Of a DNA stretch of 64,000 nucleotides, positions 1 to 9,358 are shown in pieces. Position 1 is the first letter of the stretch. Every line of letters begins with the position of its first letter. A model generated the notes under the pieces. That model was given only the letters and a program-made list of their open reading frames with translations, made no database searches and was not told where the DNA came from. The translations under genes and the position numbers were made by a program. Where the stretch lies: positions 16,495 through 80,494 of the forward strand of contig JANQFG010000179.1 in the NCBI GenBank assembly GCA_028277985.1. The letters are read 5' to 3'. This stretch comes from a bacterium (GTDB lineage Bacteria; Desulfobacterota; DSWW01).

Positions 1-24
1 GCAAATGAGATTATGGGCCTGTAA
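1..24 (+). CDS. possible 3' tail of an upstream coding sequence (partial)
   Basis: Frame 1 reads seven sense codons (ANEIMGL) and then TAA at 22-24. The next gene starts 25 bases later, as in an operon. This could be the end of an upstream gene, but eight codons cannot prove coding, so it is a guess from position only. Confidence 0.2.
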   Translation, partial: ANEIMGL

Positions 25-48
25 CCCGAACGGACGAAAAGGTGTGCT

Positions 49-2193
49 ATGAGCATGACAGTCAACATCGACATCGGTGGCACCTTCACCGACTTCTTCG
101 CGGCCGAAGAGGGGGGGCGTATCGCCCGGACCAAAGTCCCGACGACTCACTACGATCTTTCCGTGGGCTTCATGAGGGGAATGAACGAGCTCGCCGGATT
201 GCATGACAAGGGACTTTCCGTGTTTCTGGAAGAGACGGCCGCAGTTCGGTACTGCACCACCCTGGGAACCAACGCCTTGATCGAACGAACCGGACCGAAG
301 CTGGGGTTGATCACCACCGCAGGGTTCGAGGACACGATATACCTGGGGCGGGCCCGCAGCTGGGCCGATGGGATGTCCACAAAGGAGAACAAGGACCTGG
401 CCCGGATCCGGAAGCCGGACCCGCTCATATCCCGGAACATGGTGGTTGGCGTTGAAGAGCGGATCGACAGCTTCGGCAACGTGGTCCGGCCCCTGGACCG
501 TGAAGACGTCCTGGAGAATCTTCAAATTCTCGTGGACCGCGGTGCCATGGGTTTCGTGGTCTGTCTCCTCTGGTCCTTTCAGAATCCTGCACACGAACGA
601 CAGATCAAGTCGATCATCGAAGAGGAGTACCCGGAGGACTACCTGGGTTCCATGCCGGTCATGCTTTCGAGCGACGTGTCGCCCAAATCGGCCGAATACA
701 CGCGCTTCACCACAACGATCGTCAACGCCTATATCCACGGGGTGATGTCGGAAGAACTCAACAAGCTCGGAATCGATCTGCGTGAGAGGGGCTACAAGCG
801 CCCCCTCCTGCTTGTTCACAGCACGGGAGGGATGAAGAAGGTTTCCCGTACGCGCGCAGTACTGACCCACAACGCGGGTCCTGTGGCAGGACTGCACGGC
901 GCGCTCACTCTGGGCAATCACTACGGGTACCAGAACATTATCTTCACCGACATGGGGGGCACCTCTTTCGACATCGGGGTCATCACGGACGGTCGCCTCC
1001 AGACGTATGATTTCATCCCGGTCATCGATTGCTGGAGGACGAACATCCCTGCCATCGAGGTGAAGTCGATCGGGGCGGGGGGGGGATCGATCGCCTGGGT
1101 GAACGAATTGATGGACAATGCGGTGGAGGTGGGGCCCCAGTCGGCCGGATCCATGCCGGGGCCGGCCTGTTACGACCAGGGCGGGGAGGAGCCGACGGTA
1201 ACGGATGCGGATCTCGTGCTGGGGTATCTGAATCCGGACAACTACCTCGGCGGGAAGATGCTGCTCGACCCGGATCTGAGTCACGACGCCATCCGCAAGA
1301 GGATCGCTGATCCCCTCGGCGTAGACGTGTTGGAGGCCGCTATGCACATTCGGCGGCTCGTGGACGCCCGCATGGGCCAGGAGGTCTTCAACGAGGTCGC
1401 CCTGAAGGGGCATGATCCCAGAGATTTTGTCCTGTTCGCTTGCGGCGGGGCAGGGGCTACCCACGCTTGCGGGTTCGCTCCTTACTTGCAGGTGAACAAG
1501 GTCGTCGTCTCAGGCCATTCCCCCATATTCGGGGCTTTCGGCGCTTCCACGGTGAACCTGCAGCAGGTATGGGAAAAATCGAGGACGCTCAAGATCTTCC
1601 AATGGGCCACCCAGTCCTACGCGGAGAACTGCGACGATTTCAATGCCGTGGTCAACGAGCTCCGGGATCTTGCGGTTCGCGATTTTCGCCTCGAAGGCTT
1701 CTCTGAAGAGGAGGTCCGGTTCCGACTGGAACTCGATATGCGCTACGGGATGCAATACAATCTGACCAAGATCGTCTCTCCCCATCTCAACGTTCAGGGT
1801 CCCGAAGGCTTCAAGGACATCTGCGACACCTTCACGGAACAGTACTCCGCCATCTACACTCCGGAAGCAACCTTTCCTGTGGGTGGGATCAACGTGGAGT
1901 GCTTCTACCTCACCGCATCGGTGGATGCGCAGGAATCCCCCGTGGTGATGGCAGAGGAAAAAGGCCCCGAACCTCCGGACAAGGCCCGCCTTCCATCGCG
2001 AAAGGCATACTTCAGCGACAGAAAAGACTTCGTCGACACACCCGTCTATTCTTTTCAGGAGCTCGAGCCCGGCAACCGGATCATAGGTCCGGCCCTGGTC
2101 GAGGCACCGCACACGACCTTTGTGATCGACCCTGAGTGGCAATTCACCCTGGATGTTTACCGAAACGGAATCCTGGAGAAAATCGCCCCGTAA
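49..2193 (+). CDS. hydantoinase A / acetone-carboxylase beta-type subunit
   Basis: 714-residue protein of the HyuA/oxoprolinase superfamily, whose members are ATP-dependent hydantoinases, 5-oxoprolinases and the beta subunits of acetone/acetophenone carboxylases. The N-terminal ASKHA-type phosphate loop is visible as NIDIGGTFTDFF (residues about 5-16), followed by TTLGTNALIERT near residue 67. A second nucleotide motif, FTDMGGTSFDIGV, and the IGAGGGSIAWV segment lie in the middle. Length matches acetone carboxylase beta subunits (about 715). ATG at 49 has AAGG six bases upstream. It is followed after 12 bases by the B subunit, so the two form an operon and probably a complex. No gamma subunit is seen downstream. 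The substrate cannot be decided from sequence: ketone carboxylation or cyclic amide hydrolysis are both possible. Confidence 0.85.
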   Translation: MSMTVNIDIGGTFTDFFAAEEGGRIARTKVPTTHYDLSVGFMRGMNELAGLHDKGLSVFLEETAAVRYCTTLGTNALIERTGPKLGLITTAGFEDTIYLGRARSWADGMSTKENKDLARIRKPDPLISRNMVVGVEERIDSFGNVVRPLDREDVLENLQILVDRGAMGFVVCLLWSFQNPAHERQIKSIIEEEYPEDYLGSMPVMLSSDVSPKSAEYTRFTTTIVNAYIHGVMSEELNKLGIDLRERGYKRPLLLVHSTGGMKKVSRTRAVLTHNAGPVAGLHGALTLGNHYGYQNIIFTDMGGTSFDIGVITDGRLQTYDFIPVIDCWRTNIPAIEVKSIGAGGGSIAWVNELMDNAVEVGPQSAGSMPGPACYDQGGEEPTVTDADLVLGYLNPDNYLGGKMLLDPDLSHDAIRKRIADPLGVDVLEAAMHIRRLVDARMGQEVFNEVALKGHDPRDFVLFACGGAGATHACGFAPYLQVNKVVVSGHSPIFGAFGASTVNLQQVWEKSRTLKIFQWATQSYAENCDDFNAVVNELRDLAVRDFRLEGFSEEEVRFRLELDMRYGMQYNLTKIVSPHLNVQGPEGFKDICDTFTEQYSAIYTPEATFPVGGINVECFYLTASVDAQESPVVMAEEKGPEPPDKARLPSRKAYFSDRKDFVDTPVYSFQELEPGNRIIGPALVEAPHTTFVIDPEWQFTLDVYRNGILEKIAP

Positions 2194-2205
2194 GGGAGGG
2201 GAAAT

Positions 2206-4278
2206 ATGTTGGGTAGAACCTATGGCAGGGATACGGAAGTGGTTCAAAGGCTCAGACCGGAGCCGATGACGGCCGAAGAGAAGGCCGCGCAGGACCAGAT
2301 CGAGGACGTGGATTTCGAGATCTTCCAGCACAAGATGAGCATGATCGCCCAGGAGGGGAAAGAGACGACCATGAAGCTCGGCGCCTCCACCGGGATGCGC
2401 TGGGGAGATGTGGCCTTCGGCATTTACACCGCCCAGGGAGACCTGGCCGTTGTGGCGACGGGCATCTGGTTCCACGCCGTCTTGGGGCAGCTTCCGGTCA
2501 AGTACATCGTGAAGCACTGGATCGATGATGCGTCGGTCGGCGTAAAGGAGGGTGATTCCTTCTTCTTCAACGACCCTTTCTATGGCGGCGTCCATGGGGC
2601 GGATATGGGGCTCTGTGTTCCCGTGTTCTACGACGGGAAGCTGGTCTGTTTCACAGGCGCCGTTGTGCACACGGGGGAGGCGGGCGGCAAGGAACCGGGC
2701 GGGCTGATCAGCACCTCCGAGTCCAAGTACGACGAGGGGCTGCTCGTGCCTCCCATCAAGATCGGAGAGAACTACACCCTTCGAGAGGACCTGCTGAACA
2801 TGTTTGCCGCCATGACCCGGGATCCGAGGACCCTGATCCTGGACGTCAAGGCACGGCTGGCCGCATGCAGGATCACGCAACGGCGAATCGTGGAGCAGAT
2901 CGAGCGTAAGGGCGTCCCGTTCTTCATGGGGGGGCTCAGGCGAATCCTGACCGTGACGGCGACGGCGGCGAAGAAGAAAGTGAGTCTGCTGAACGACGGT
3001 GTATTCCGACAGCCTCGTTTCATGGACACAGTGGGCCCGGAACCGGGATTGACAAAGATCGGTCTCGCCGTGATCAAGCAGGGAGACACGATCAAGTTCA
3101 CCTTTGACGGCACTACGCCCATGTTCCCTGACAAACCGATGAACTCCTTCTTCCAAGGTCTCATCGGTCTCGCCATGGTCTACTTCTGCGGGTGGTTCTT
3201 CCACGACCTGCCGGCCAACAACGGATTGCTGGAGACCCTGGACTGGGAGTTCCCCGAAGACACAATGATCAACGCAAAAGGGGAGGCACCCACATCGTTG
3301 GCCCCCTTCACCCAGACCTGTTTCTCCCATGGTGTGTTCCTTGTCGGCGCACGCATGAGCTACTGTCTGGATCCGCTGCGTGCGGTGGCCGCCTGGTACC
3401 AGGGCTTCGGCGCTCCCGTCTTCGGAGGGGTGAATCAATGGAACGAACCGATGGCCGACGTCTCTCCGGAGCTCAACGCCACGGGTGCCGGTGCAAGGCC
3501 GGACATGGATGGCGTTGACGGAGCGGGCGCCTATTTCGCCACCATGAGCGACTGCTCGGATGTGGAGACCACCGAATCGGACCGCCCCTTCCTGTATCTG
3601 CTTCGCAATTACTTCAAGAGCTCCTACGGCCATGGCAGATTTCGTGGTGGCGCCGGCGTCGGCTTCAGCATGATGATGCACCACGTCCCCTGGGTGGCCA
3701 TGGGGGCCTTCGGCTACGGCTCCAAGTTCCCTTCGACCCTCGGGATTTTCGGCGGGTACGCCGCCCCTACCACTTTCATCCGAACCGTGGCGGGCAGCAA
3801 CGTAAAGGCCCTCCTAGGGGAGGGCAAGCAGGCGATCGCCCATGACCTGGACGAGGTCTATCATCCGGACAACCCGGAGCGGGGCGAGGAGGGGTATCAC
3901 CACATTTGCATGGCCACCCGTCCCCTCATGAACGGCGATACTTTCACCTATCTGGTGGGAGGCGGCGCGGGCTACGGGGACGTCCTGGAACGGGACCCGG
4001 AGACCGTGCTCAAGGACCTGGCGGACGGACTCACAACCGACTGGGCGGCCAAGAACGTGTACTGCGTCTCTTACGACGAGAAAACCCTCAAACTCGATCC
4101 GGAAGGCACCGAGAAACGGAGGGCCGAGAAGAGGGCGGCGCGACTCGAGGCAGCAAAACCCTTTGACGAATTCGAGGCGGAGTGGAACAAGCTTCGTCCC
4201 CCGGAAGATGTCATCCGCTTCTATGGGTCCTATCCGAATCCGAGTCAAAGGGACCTTCCGGAGAAGGAACAGGCGTGA
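2206..4278 (+). CDS. hydantoinase B / acetone-carboxylase alpha-type subunit
   Basis: 690-residue HyuB/oxoprolinase-family protein, partner of the preceding HyuA-type gene. Conserved stretches include SFFFNDPFYGGVHGADMGL (about residue 124), the family's Asp/His metal-site region, and a glycine-rich C-terminal part with RGGAGVGFSMMMHHVP and VGGGAGYGDVLERDPE. Acetone carboxylase alpha subunits are longer (about 770), whereas this size is also common in uncharacterised anaerobe homologues. A strong ribosome site (GGGAGGGGAA) precedes ATG 2206. The C-terminal charged tail (KRRAEKRAARLEAAK) resembles a helical extension. The pair likely acts in the cytoplasm on a ketone or cyclic amide; the true substrate is unknown. 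Confidence 0.82.
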   Translation: MLGRTYGRDTEVVQRLRPEPMTAEEKAAQDQIEDVDFEIFQHKMSMIAQEGKETTMKLGASTGMRWGDVAFGIYTAQGDLAVVATGIWFHAVLGQLPVKYIVKHWIDDASVGVKEGDSFFFNDPFYGGVHGADMGLCVPVFYDGKLVCFTGAVVHTGEAGGKEPGGLISTSESKYDEGLLVPPIKIGENYTLREDLLNMFAAMTRDPRTLILDVKARLAACRITQRRIVEQIERKGVPFFMGGLRRILTVTATAAKKKVSLLNDGVFRQPRFMDTVGPEPGLTKIGLAVIKQGDTIKFTFDGTTPMFPDKPMNSFFQGLIGLAMVYFCGWFFHDLPANNGLLETLDWEFPEDTMINAKGEAPTSLAPFTQTCFSHGVFLVGARMSYCLDPLRAVAAWYQGFGAPVFGGVNQWNEPMADVSPELNATGAGARPDMDGVDGAGAYFATMSDCSDVETTESDRPFLYLLRNYFKSSYGHGRFRGGAGVGFSMMMHHVPWVAMGAFGYGSKFPSTLGIFGGYAAPTTFIRTVAGSNVKALLGEGKQAIAHDLDEVYHPDNPERGEEGYHHICMATRPLMNGDTFTYLVGGGAGYGDVLERDPETVLKDLADGLTTDWAAKNVYCVSYDEKTLKLDPEGTEKRRAEKRAARLEAAKPFDEFEAEWNKLRPPEDVIRFYGSYPNPSQRDLPEKEQA

Positions 4279-4389
4279 AACGAGCTTGCTTTCCTGCGGG
4301 TCGATGATCTAATATGACCACGGGACGAAGTCTGTCGGGCCACAAGAAAGCAATAGTTGACAAGGGTTTAAGGGTGAGGAGGAGCCCCG

Positions 4390-5148
4390 ATGTCCGGACA
4401 CTCGAAATGGCACAGTATAAGGCACAAGAAGGCGAGGGAAGACGCAAAGCGGGGGAAGGTTTTCACCAAGTTGATCCGCGAGCTCACGGTGAGCGCGCGG
4501 GCCGGCGGCGGAGACCCGACCATGAACCCTCGACTGCGGACTGCCATCGACCGGGCCAAGGCGGAGAATATGCCGGCCGACAACATCGACCGGGCCATCA
4601 AGAAGGGCACCGGGGAACTCGAGGGGGTACGGTACGACGAGTACACGTATGAAGGATACGGCCCGGGCGGCACGGCCATACTCGTGGAGGTCATGACGGA
4701 CAACAAGAATCGCTGCACCGCAGAGGTCCGCCACATCTTCAGCAAGCAGAACGGAAACCTGGGCGAGAACGGCTGTGTTGCCTGGATCTTCGAGAAGAAG
4801 GGCTATCTCTCCGTTCCCGCCGAGGGCGTGGATGAAGAGACCCTGATGGACATTGCGTTGGAAGCGGGCGCTGATGACATCGTCGAGGACGCCGAGGACA
4901 AGCAGTTCGAGGTGTACGCCTCGGTGGAGGACTTCCAGGCTCTCAAAGAGGCCTTGACCGAAAAAGGGGTGGCCTTTCAGGCCGCGGACATCACCATGAT
5001 CCCGAAGAACACGGTTCGACTCGAGGGAAAGGAGGCCGAACAGACCCTCAGGTTGATGGACGCACTGGAAGACAACGACGACGTTCAGAATGTCTATTCC
5101 AACTTCGATATCTCCAAGGAGGTCATGGAAAGCCTGACGGGCGGGTAG
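4390..5148 (+). CDS. yebC: YebC/PmpR-family protein
   Basis: 252 residues beginning MSGHSKWHSIRHKKAREDA, the hallmark N-terminus of the YebC/TACO1 family; length is typical (about 245-250). The family is described as DNA-binding regulators (PmpR) and, more recently, as translation factors that relieve ribosome stalling on proline-rich stretches. Motifs AKAENMPADNIDRAIKKG and the YEGYGPGG segment are intact. GAGGAGGA lies just upstream of ATG 4390. It sits directly ahead of ruvC-ruvA-ruvB, an arrangement widespread in bacteria and common in deltaproteobacteria, and is probably cotranscribed with them. Confidence 0.96.
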   Translation: MSGHSKWHSIRHKKAREDAKRGKVFTKLIRELTVSARAGGGDPTMNPRLRTAIDRAKAENMPADNIDRAIKKGTGELEGVRYDEYTYEGYGPGGTAILVEVMTDNKNRCTAEVRHIFSKQNGNLGENGCVAWIFEKKGYLSVPAEGVDEETLMDIALEAGADDIVEDAEDKQFEVYASVEDFQALKEALTEKGVAFQAADITMIPKNTVRLEGKEAEQTLRLMDALEDNDDVQNVYSNFDISKEVMESLTGG

Positions 5149-5253
5149 GGTTTCTATCTCGCCTCCTCCTTGCAGCATTCCCCTTTGTCGGTTCCCTTCC
5201 CGGTGAAAGACCCTTCCGCAGGAGGCCGACCCCTGCTCGAAAGGAGAAGAACC

Positions 5254-5784
5254 ATGCGGGTGGTGGGCATCGATCCTGGTCTTTCGCACACCGGGTTCGG
5301 CATCGTCGATTCTGACGAGCGCGGCCGGCTCGTGCACGTTGCGAACGGATCGATCAGCACCTCACCGAAGACCCCCTTTGTCGAGAGGCTCTCGAAGATC
5401 CACCGAGAGCTGGAGGCGGTGTTCAAGGAATTCGAACCCGAGCACATGGCCGTGGAGCAGGTGTTTTTCGCACGAAACGCACGCTCAGCCCTCTTGCTGG
5501 GGCAGGCCAGGGGTGTGACGCTCCTGTCGGCGGCCCTCCTCGACATCCCGGTCTACGAGTATGCGGCCACAGAGATCAAGAAAGCGGTCTGCCGATATGG
5601 GCAGGCCGGCAAGCAGCAGGTCAGTGACATGGTCAGGGCCCTGCTTCGTATCGACAAGAAGCTCGCCTCCCACGCCGCAGATGCGCTTGCTGTCTGCATC
5701 TGCCACGCACACTGCTTTCAGACCTCCGAGGCAACAAGGACGGGTCTCTCGCGTGCGGAGGTCGGCACGGATCCGACGGTTTGA
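5254..5784 (+). CDS. ruvC: Holliday junction resolvase RuvC
   Basis: 176-residue crossover junction endonuclease that cuts Holliday junctions during recombinational repair with RuvAB. The RNase-H-like fold starts MRVVGIDPGLSHTGFG. Acidic active-site residues are visible: D7, E68 in VEQVFFARN, and D143 in HAADALA. The other C-terminal position is H140 instead of Asp, a variation also known from Thermus RuvC. I chose ATG 5254 because AAGGAG lies just upstream and the family N-terminus begins exactly here; an in-frame ATG at 5170 would add 28 unconserved residues. ruvA starts 33 bases downstream. Confidence 0.96.
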   Translation: MRVVGIDPGLSHTGFGIVDSDERGRLVHVANGSISTSPKTPFVERLSKIHRELEAVFKEFEPEHMAVEQVFFARNARSALLLGQARGVTLLSAALLDIPVYEYAATEIKKAVCRYGQAGKQQVSDMVRALLRIDKKLASHAADALAVCICHAHCFQTSEATRTGLSRAEVGTDPTV

Positions 5785-5817
5785 CCGACGAGTGAAACAG
5801 CTTGAAGAGGATTTCCA

Positions 5818-6432
5818 TTGATTGCCAGCCTGAAGGGCTCACTGCTCAGCAAATCCCCGGATGCGGTCGTCATCGAGGCGAACGGCATCGGCTACGAGGT
5901 GCTCGTCCCCCTGCCGACCCTCTACGAACTCCCGGATGCGGGCTCTCAAGTCCAGTTGATGATCTACACGCACATGCGCGAGAGTCAGATCCTTTTGGTC
6001 GGTTTCCTTCGCCAGGAAGAGAAGGAGGCGTTTCGCTTCCTTACGACTGTAAACGGAATCGGCCCACGGCTCGCCGTGAACATTCTCTCCGGGTTGCCGG
6101 CGAGCGAGCTCCTGGAAGCGATTGTCACCAAGGATACGCAGCGGCTTCAACGAATCCCAGGGGTGGGAAAGAAGATGGCGGAACGAATCGTGGTGGAACT
6201 GAAAGACAGGATTCCGCCACGCGAGTGGGTCATTGCCCAGACCGAGCCGCTTCCGCCCGGGCAGAAGGAACTTTACCTGGAGGTCTTGTCGGCCCTGCTG
6301 AATCTCGGGTATAAACGAAAAGAGTCGGAGAAGGCGATGGAAAGGGCGATAGGCAAACGGTCGGATCCGGCGGAAATGAACCTCGAAGGATTGCTCAAAT
6401 CCAGCCTCCGTGAGCTTGTTCCGGAGACCTGA
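5818..6432 (+). CDS. ruvA: Holliday junction branch migration protein RuvA
   Basis: 204 residues, normal length. RuvA tetramers bind the four-way junction and load RuvB. The N-terminal OB-fold part (MIASLKGSLLSKSPDAVVIE) is followed by two helix-hairpin-helix motifs, VNGIGPRLAVNILSG and IPGVGKKMAERIVVEL, and a small C-terminal RuvB-binding domain. The start is a TTG codon at 5818 with GAAGAGG upstream; the family's conserved N-terminus begins exactly at this codon, so a rare start is preferred over a later one. It lies between ruvC and ruvB in a tight cluster. Confidence 0.96.
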   Translation: MIASLKGSLLSKSPDAVVIEANGIGYEVLVPLPTLYELPDAGSQVQLMIYTHMRESQILLVGFLRQEEKEAFRFLTTVNGIGPRLAVNILSGLPASELLEAIVTKDTQRLQRIPGVGKKMAERIVVELKDRIPPREWVIAQTEPLPPGQKELYLEVLSALLNLGYKRKESEKAMERAIGKRSDPAEMNLEGLLKSSLRELVPET

Positions 6433-6461
6433 CCATACCCACAAGGGATGACACGTTCACC

Positions 6462-7490
6462 ATGTCACAGGAACCAGACAACAGCCCGGTCAGCCCCGAG
6501 CGCCGAGACGAAGACTTCGCGGAAGTCAACCTGAGGCCGTCACTCCTTCGGGAGTTCGTCGGCCAGGATTCTCTCAAGGAGAAGCTGCGCATCTTCATCG
6601 ACGCGGCCAGGCGACGGAGTGAATCGCTCGATCACGTTCTGGTCTACGGACCGCCCGGGCTCGGCAAAACGACCCTTGCGTATATCCTCGCAAGAGAGCT
6701 CGGGGTCCAGATCCACACCACCTCGGGCCCGGCCGTGGAGAAGCAGGGCGATCTGGCAGCCATCCTCACCAATCTCGGCCCCCACGACGTGCTTTTCATC
6801 GATGAAATCCATCGACTGCCCCGTGCCGTAGAAGAGATTCTCTACCCGGCCATGGAGGACTATCAGCTCGACATCATCATCGGCCAGGGACCGAGCGCCA
6901 GGGCGATCAAGCTCGACATTCCGCGGTTCACACTCGTGGGCGCTACCACGCGCGCAGGCCTTCTCACATCTCCCCTGCGCACCCGGTTCGGCGTAATCGA
7001 CCGGCTCGACTTCTACACGCCGGAGGATCTTCAGACCATCCTGGAGCGCTCCGCCAGGCTCCTGGATGTCGGCTTCACACCCGACGGGATCCTCGAGATC
7101 GCACAGAGGTCGCGGGGAACACCGAGGGTAGCCAACCGCCTGCTCCGTCGGGTGCGGGACTACGCTCAGGAAAGGGGCGAGGGTAAGATCGATCCGGACA
7201 CGGCGTCCCTGGCGCTGAAGCTATTGGAGGTGGACGGCGAGGGCCTCGACAAGATGGACCGGAAGATCATGCTCACCATCATCGAGGGGTTTCAAGGGGG
7301 CCCCGTTGGGATCGATACCCTTTCCGCCGCCGTGAACGAGGCTCCGGACACGATCGAGGATGTCCACGAGCCGTACCTGATTCAACGAGGATTCCTGGGA
7401 AGGACCAAACAGGGGCGGGTCGCAACGCGGCACGCCTTCGAGTACTTTCAAATCCCGGTGCCGCAGCACAAGCAGGGGGAGCTGTTTTAG
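6462..7490 (+). CDS. ruvB: Holliday junction DNA helicase RuvB
   Basis: 342-residue AAA+ motor that drives branch migration with RuvA. The Walker A motif GPPGLGKTT (about residue 64), Walker B LFIDEIHRL, sensor 1 (GATTRAGLLTSPLR, with its arginine finger region) and the C-terminal winged-helix segment LIQRGFLGRTKQGRVAT are all present. Length and N-terminus (RPSLLREFVGQ) are typical. The ribosome site before ATG 6462 is weak. Third gene of the ruvCAB cluster, 29 bases after ruvA. Confidence 0.97.
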   Translation: MSQEPDNSPVSPERRDEDFAEVNLRPSLLREFVGQDSLKEKLRIFIDAARRRSESLDHVLVYGPPGLGKTTLAYILARELGVQIHTTSGPAVEKQGDLAAILTNLGPHDVLFIDEIHRLPRAVEEILYPAMEDYQLDIIIGQGPSARAIKLDIPRFTLVGATTRAGLLTSPLRTRFGVIDRLDFYTPEDLQTILERSARLLDVGFTPDGILEIAQRSRGTPRVANRLLRRVRDYAQERGEGKIDPDTASLALKLLEVDGEGLDKMDRKIMLTIIEGFQGGPVGIDTLSAAVNEAPDTIEDVHEPYLIQRGFLGRTKQGRVATRHAFEYFQIPVPQHKQGELF

Positions 7491-7506
7491 GCAATGGATC
7501 GATCTT

Positions 7507-7539
7507 CGGGCACGGGCACGGGCTCGGGCACGAGCACGG
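7507..7539 (+). repeat. CGGGCA hexamer simple repeat
   Basis: About five and a half copies of a hexamer close to CGGGCA run directly between ruvB and the next gene. If translated in the frame of the downstream gene it would give a Gly/Thr/Ser-rich leader, but the better start for that gene lies after the repeat. Other simple repeats occur in other intergenic spaces of this window. Confidence 0.7.
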
Positions 7540-7577
7540 AATACCAAACGAAGGGGTACGTAAAGAGGAGGAGAGCG

Positions 7578-8237
7578 ATGAAAATCCAATGGTTGGGTCA
7601 TGCAGCCTTTCTGCTGGAGACAAAGGACGGCGTCCGCATCGTGATGGACCCCTATGAGTCGGGAGCCTATGGCGGCGCACTCGGCTATGGACCGATCGAC
7701 ACGGCGGCGGACATCGTTACGGTCAGCCACGACCAGCACGAGGACCACAACTACACGAGCACCGTCAAGGGGGACCCGGTCATTACAAAGGGCCCCGGCC
7801 AGGACACGGTGAAGGGCATCGAAATCAAGCGGGTACACACCTTTCACGACGACAGCGGTGGAAAGGAGAGGGGAGAGAACTTCGTGTTCTGTCTAAAGAC
7901 GGACGGGATGCTGGTCTGCCACATGGGCGACCTGGGTCACGTGCTCTCGGACGAGCAGGTCGCCGAGATCGGCCGACCCGATGTGATGCTCATCCCCGTT
8001 GGGGGCACCTTCACGGTGGGCCCCGTAGAGGCCTCCCAGGTTGCGGATCAACTCAAACCCCGCGTCGTGATTCCGATGCACTACAAGACGCCCAAATGCG
8101 CCTTCCCGATAGAGGAAGTGGACGCATTCCTGGAGGGGAAGTCCAAGATCAAGAAAATCGGAGATTCCACCGTCGAGATCCTTGCGGACTCTCTGCCGGA
8201 TGAGACAGAGATCGTGGTTCTCGAGCCTGCGCTCTGA
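7578..8237 (+). CDS. MBL-fold metal-dependent hydrolase (UlaG-like)
   Basis: 219-residue metallo-beta-lactamase-fold protein of the short UlaG/YtnP-like group: MKIQWLGHAAFLLET at the start, SHDQHEDHNY in place of the usual HxHxDH motif, CHMGDLGH (third metal region) and IPMHYKTPKCAFP near the end. These proteins bind one or two metal ions and hydrolyse diverse small molecules; the substrate is not predictable. ATG 7578 has GAGGAGGA upstream. An in-frame ATG at 7494 would add a low-complexity leader coming from the hexamer repeat and is unlikely. It may be cotranscribed with ruvB but has no obvious functional link. Confidence 0.82.
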   Translation: MKIQWLGHAAFLLETKDGVRIVMDPYESGAYGGALGYGPIDTAADIVTVSHDQHEDHNYTSTVKGDPVITKGPGQDTVKGIEIKRVHTFHDDSGGKERGENFVFCLKTDGMLVCHMGDLGHVLSDEQVAEIGRPDVMLIPVGGTFTVGPVEASQVADQLKPRVVIPMHYKTPKCAFPIEEVDAFLEGKSKIKKIGDSTVEILADSLPDETEIVVLEPAL

Positions 8238-8300
8238 TCGTGGGCTCCGGACCTTTCTACTTCACACTCTCGGGCTGCGGCGCGACTCCTGGAGGCCCTG

Positions 8301-9335
8301 ATGCAAGACGCTGACAAGAACGGAAACACGAATCAAACCGACGGCCCGGAGCATTCTGCCCTGCTCGGCCGCATGCTGAAAGGCGAAAAGCTTGCGCTGG
8401 CCAAGCTCGTCACCTCTGTTGAAAACGACGCACCCTTTGTTCCGGAAATCATGGAGGAGATCTACCCGAAGACCGGAAGATGTTACTCTTTCGGTGTAAC
8501 CGGCCCGCCCGGAGCTGGAAAGAGCACCCTCGTAGACAAGCTGATCGCTCGCCTGCGGGCCCAGGACAAGATGGTCGGGGTCATTGCCGTGGATCCATCG
8601 AGCCCATTCTCCGGAGGGGCGGTTCTGGGCGACCGGATCCGGATGCAACGCCATGCCCTGGATGAGGGAGTGTTCATCCGCAGCCTGGGGACCCGAGGAA
8701 CCGGAGGCGGCCTTTCCCGGGCAACCGGCGAGGTTCTACGCCTCTTCGACGCCTTCGGCATGGATGTGGTCATCATCGAGACCGTTGGGGTCGGTCAGAC
8801 CGAACTCGACATCGTGGACATTGCCGATACGACCCTCGTGGTGCTCGTGCCAGAGTCCGGGGATACGGTGCAGACGATGAAGGCCGGCCTCATGGAGATT
8901 GCCGACGTCTTCATCGTCAACAAGGCGGACAGGGAAGGTGCCGACAAGATGGTCTCCGACCTGAAGGGCATGGTGGAATTGAACGACTGCCGGGAAACCG
9001 ACTGGAAAGTGCCGGTTCTGTTGAGCCAGGCGAACCAGGACCAGGGGGTGGACGAGATCTACAAGGAGCTGAATAATCACAGAGAGTTCCTGGATACCCA
9101 CACGACCGAGGGGGAACGAAAGGCGAAGATCCGACGAAGACATTTCTTGGAGATTCTAGGACATCGCTTCGTCAAGAAAGTCGAAATGCTTGCGAGAGAA
9201 GACGAACGATTCAGAGACTACCTGGAGGAGGTTCAACAGGACGACGCGAATCCCTACGAGATCACAAAGACCTTCTTTCAGGATGAGGAATTCGCCCGGA
9301 AGATCTTTGGGGCGACCCAAACCAAACCATCGTGA
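8301..9335 (+). CDS. meaB: MeaB-type GTPase, methylmalonyl-CoA mutase chaperone
   Basis: 344-residue G3E-family GTPase. The P-loop GVTGPPGAGKSTLVDKL is at about residue 67, the MIIETVGVGQ-type G3 region reads IIETVGVGQTELDI, and the guanine-specificity motif is NKAD. MeaB/ArgK proteins gate and repair the adenosylcobalamin cofactor of methylmalonyl-CoA mutase. The mutase itself is not in this window, although propionate/methylmalonyl pathways are expected in such anaerobes. GGAGG lies six bases before ATG 8301. The LUD gene follows after 23 bases and may share its mRNA. A close relative such as the IcmF-associated GTPase cannot be excluded. Confidence 0.93.
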   Translation: MQDADKNGNTNQTDGPEHSALLGRMLKGEKLALAKLVTSVENDAPFVPEIMEEIYPKTGRCYSFGVTGPPGAGKSTLVDKLIARLRAQDKMVGVIAVDPSSPFSGGAVLGDRIRMQRHALDEGVFIRSLGTRGTGGGLSRATGEVLRLFDAFGMDVVIIETVGVGQTELDIVDIADTTLVVLVPESGDTVQTMKAGLMEIADVFIVNKADREGADKMVSDLKGMVELNDCRETDWKVPVLLSQANQDQGVDEIYKELNNHREFLDTHTTEGERKAKIRRRHFLEILGHRFVKKVEMLAREDERFRDYLEEVQQDDANPYEITKTFFQDEEFARKIFGATQTKPS

Positions 9336-9358
9336 CATAGGAAGGACGAGGCTCGACC

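Noticed and set aside
1510..3684. 724-codon open frame on the minus strand opposite the hydantoinase genes
   Set aside because: It is antisense to two well-supported genes, has a His/Gly/Arg-rich composition typical of GC-rich shadow frames and no recognised motif.
7494..7577. N-terminal extension of the MBL-fold protein
   Set aside because: The extra 28 residues come from the hexamer repeat; a strong ribosome site and the family's usual N-terminus support ATG 7578.
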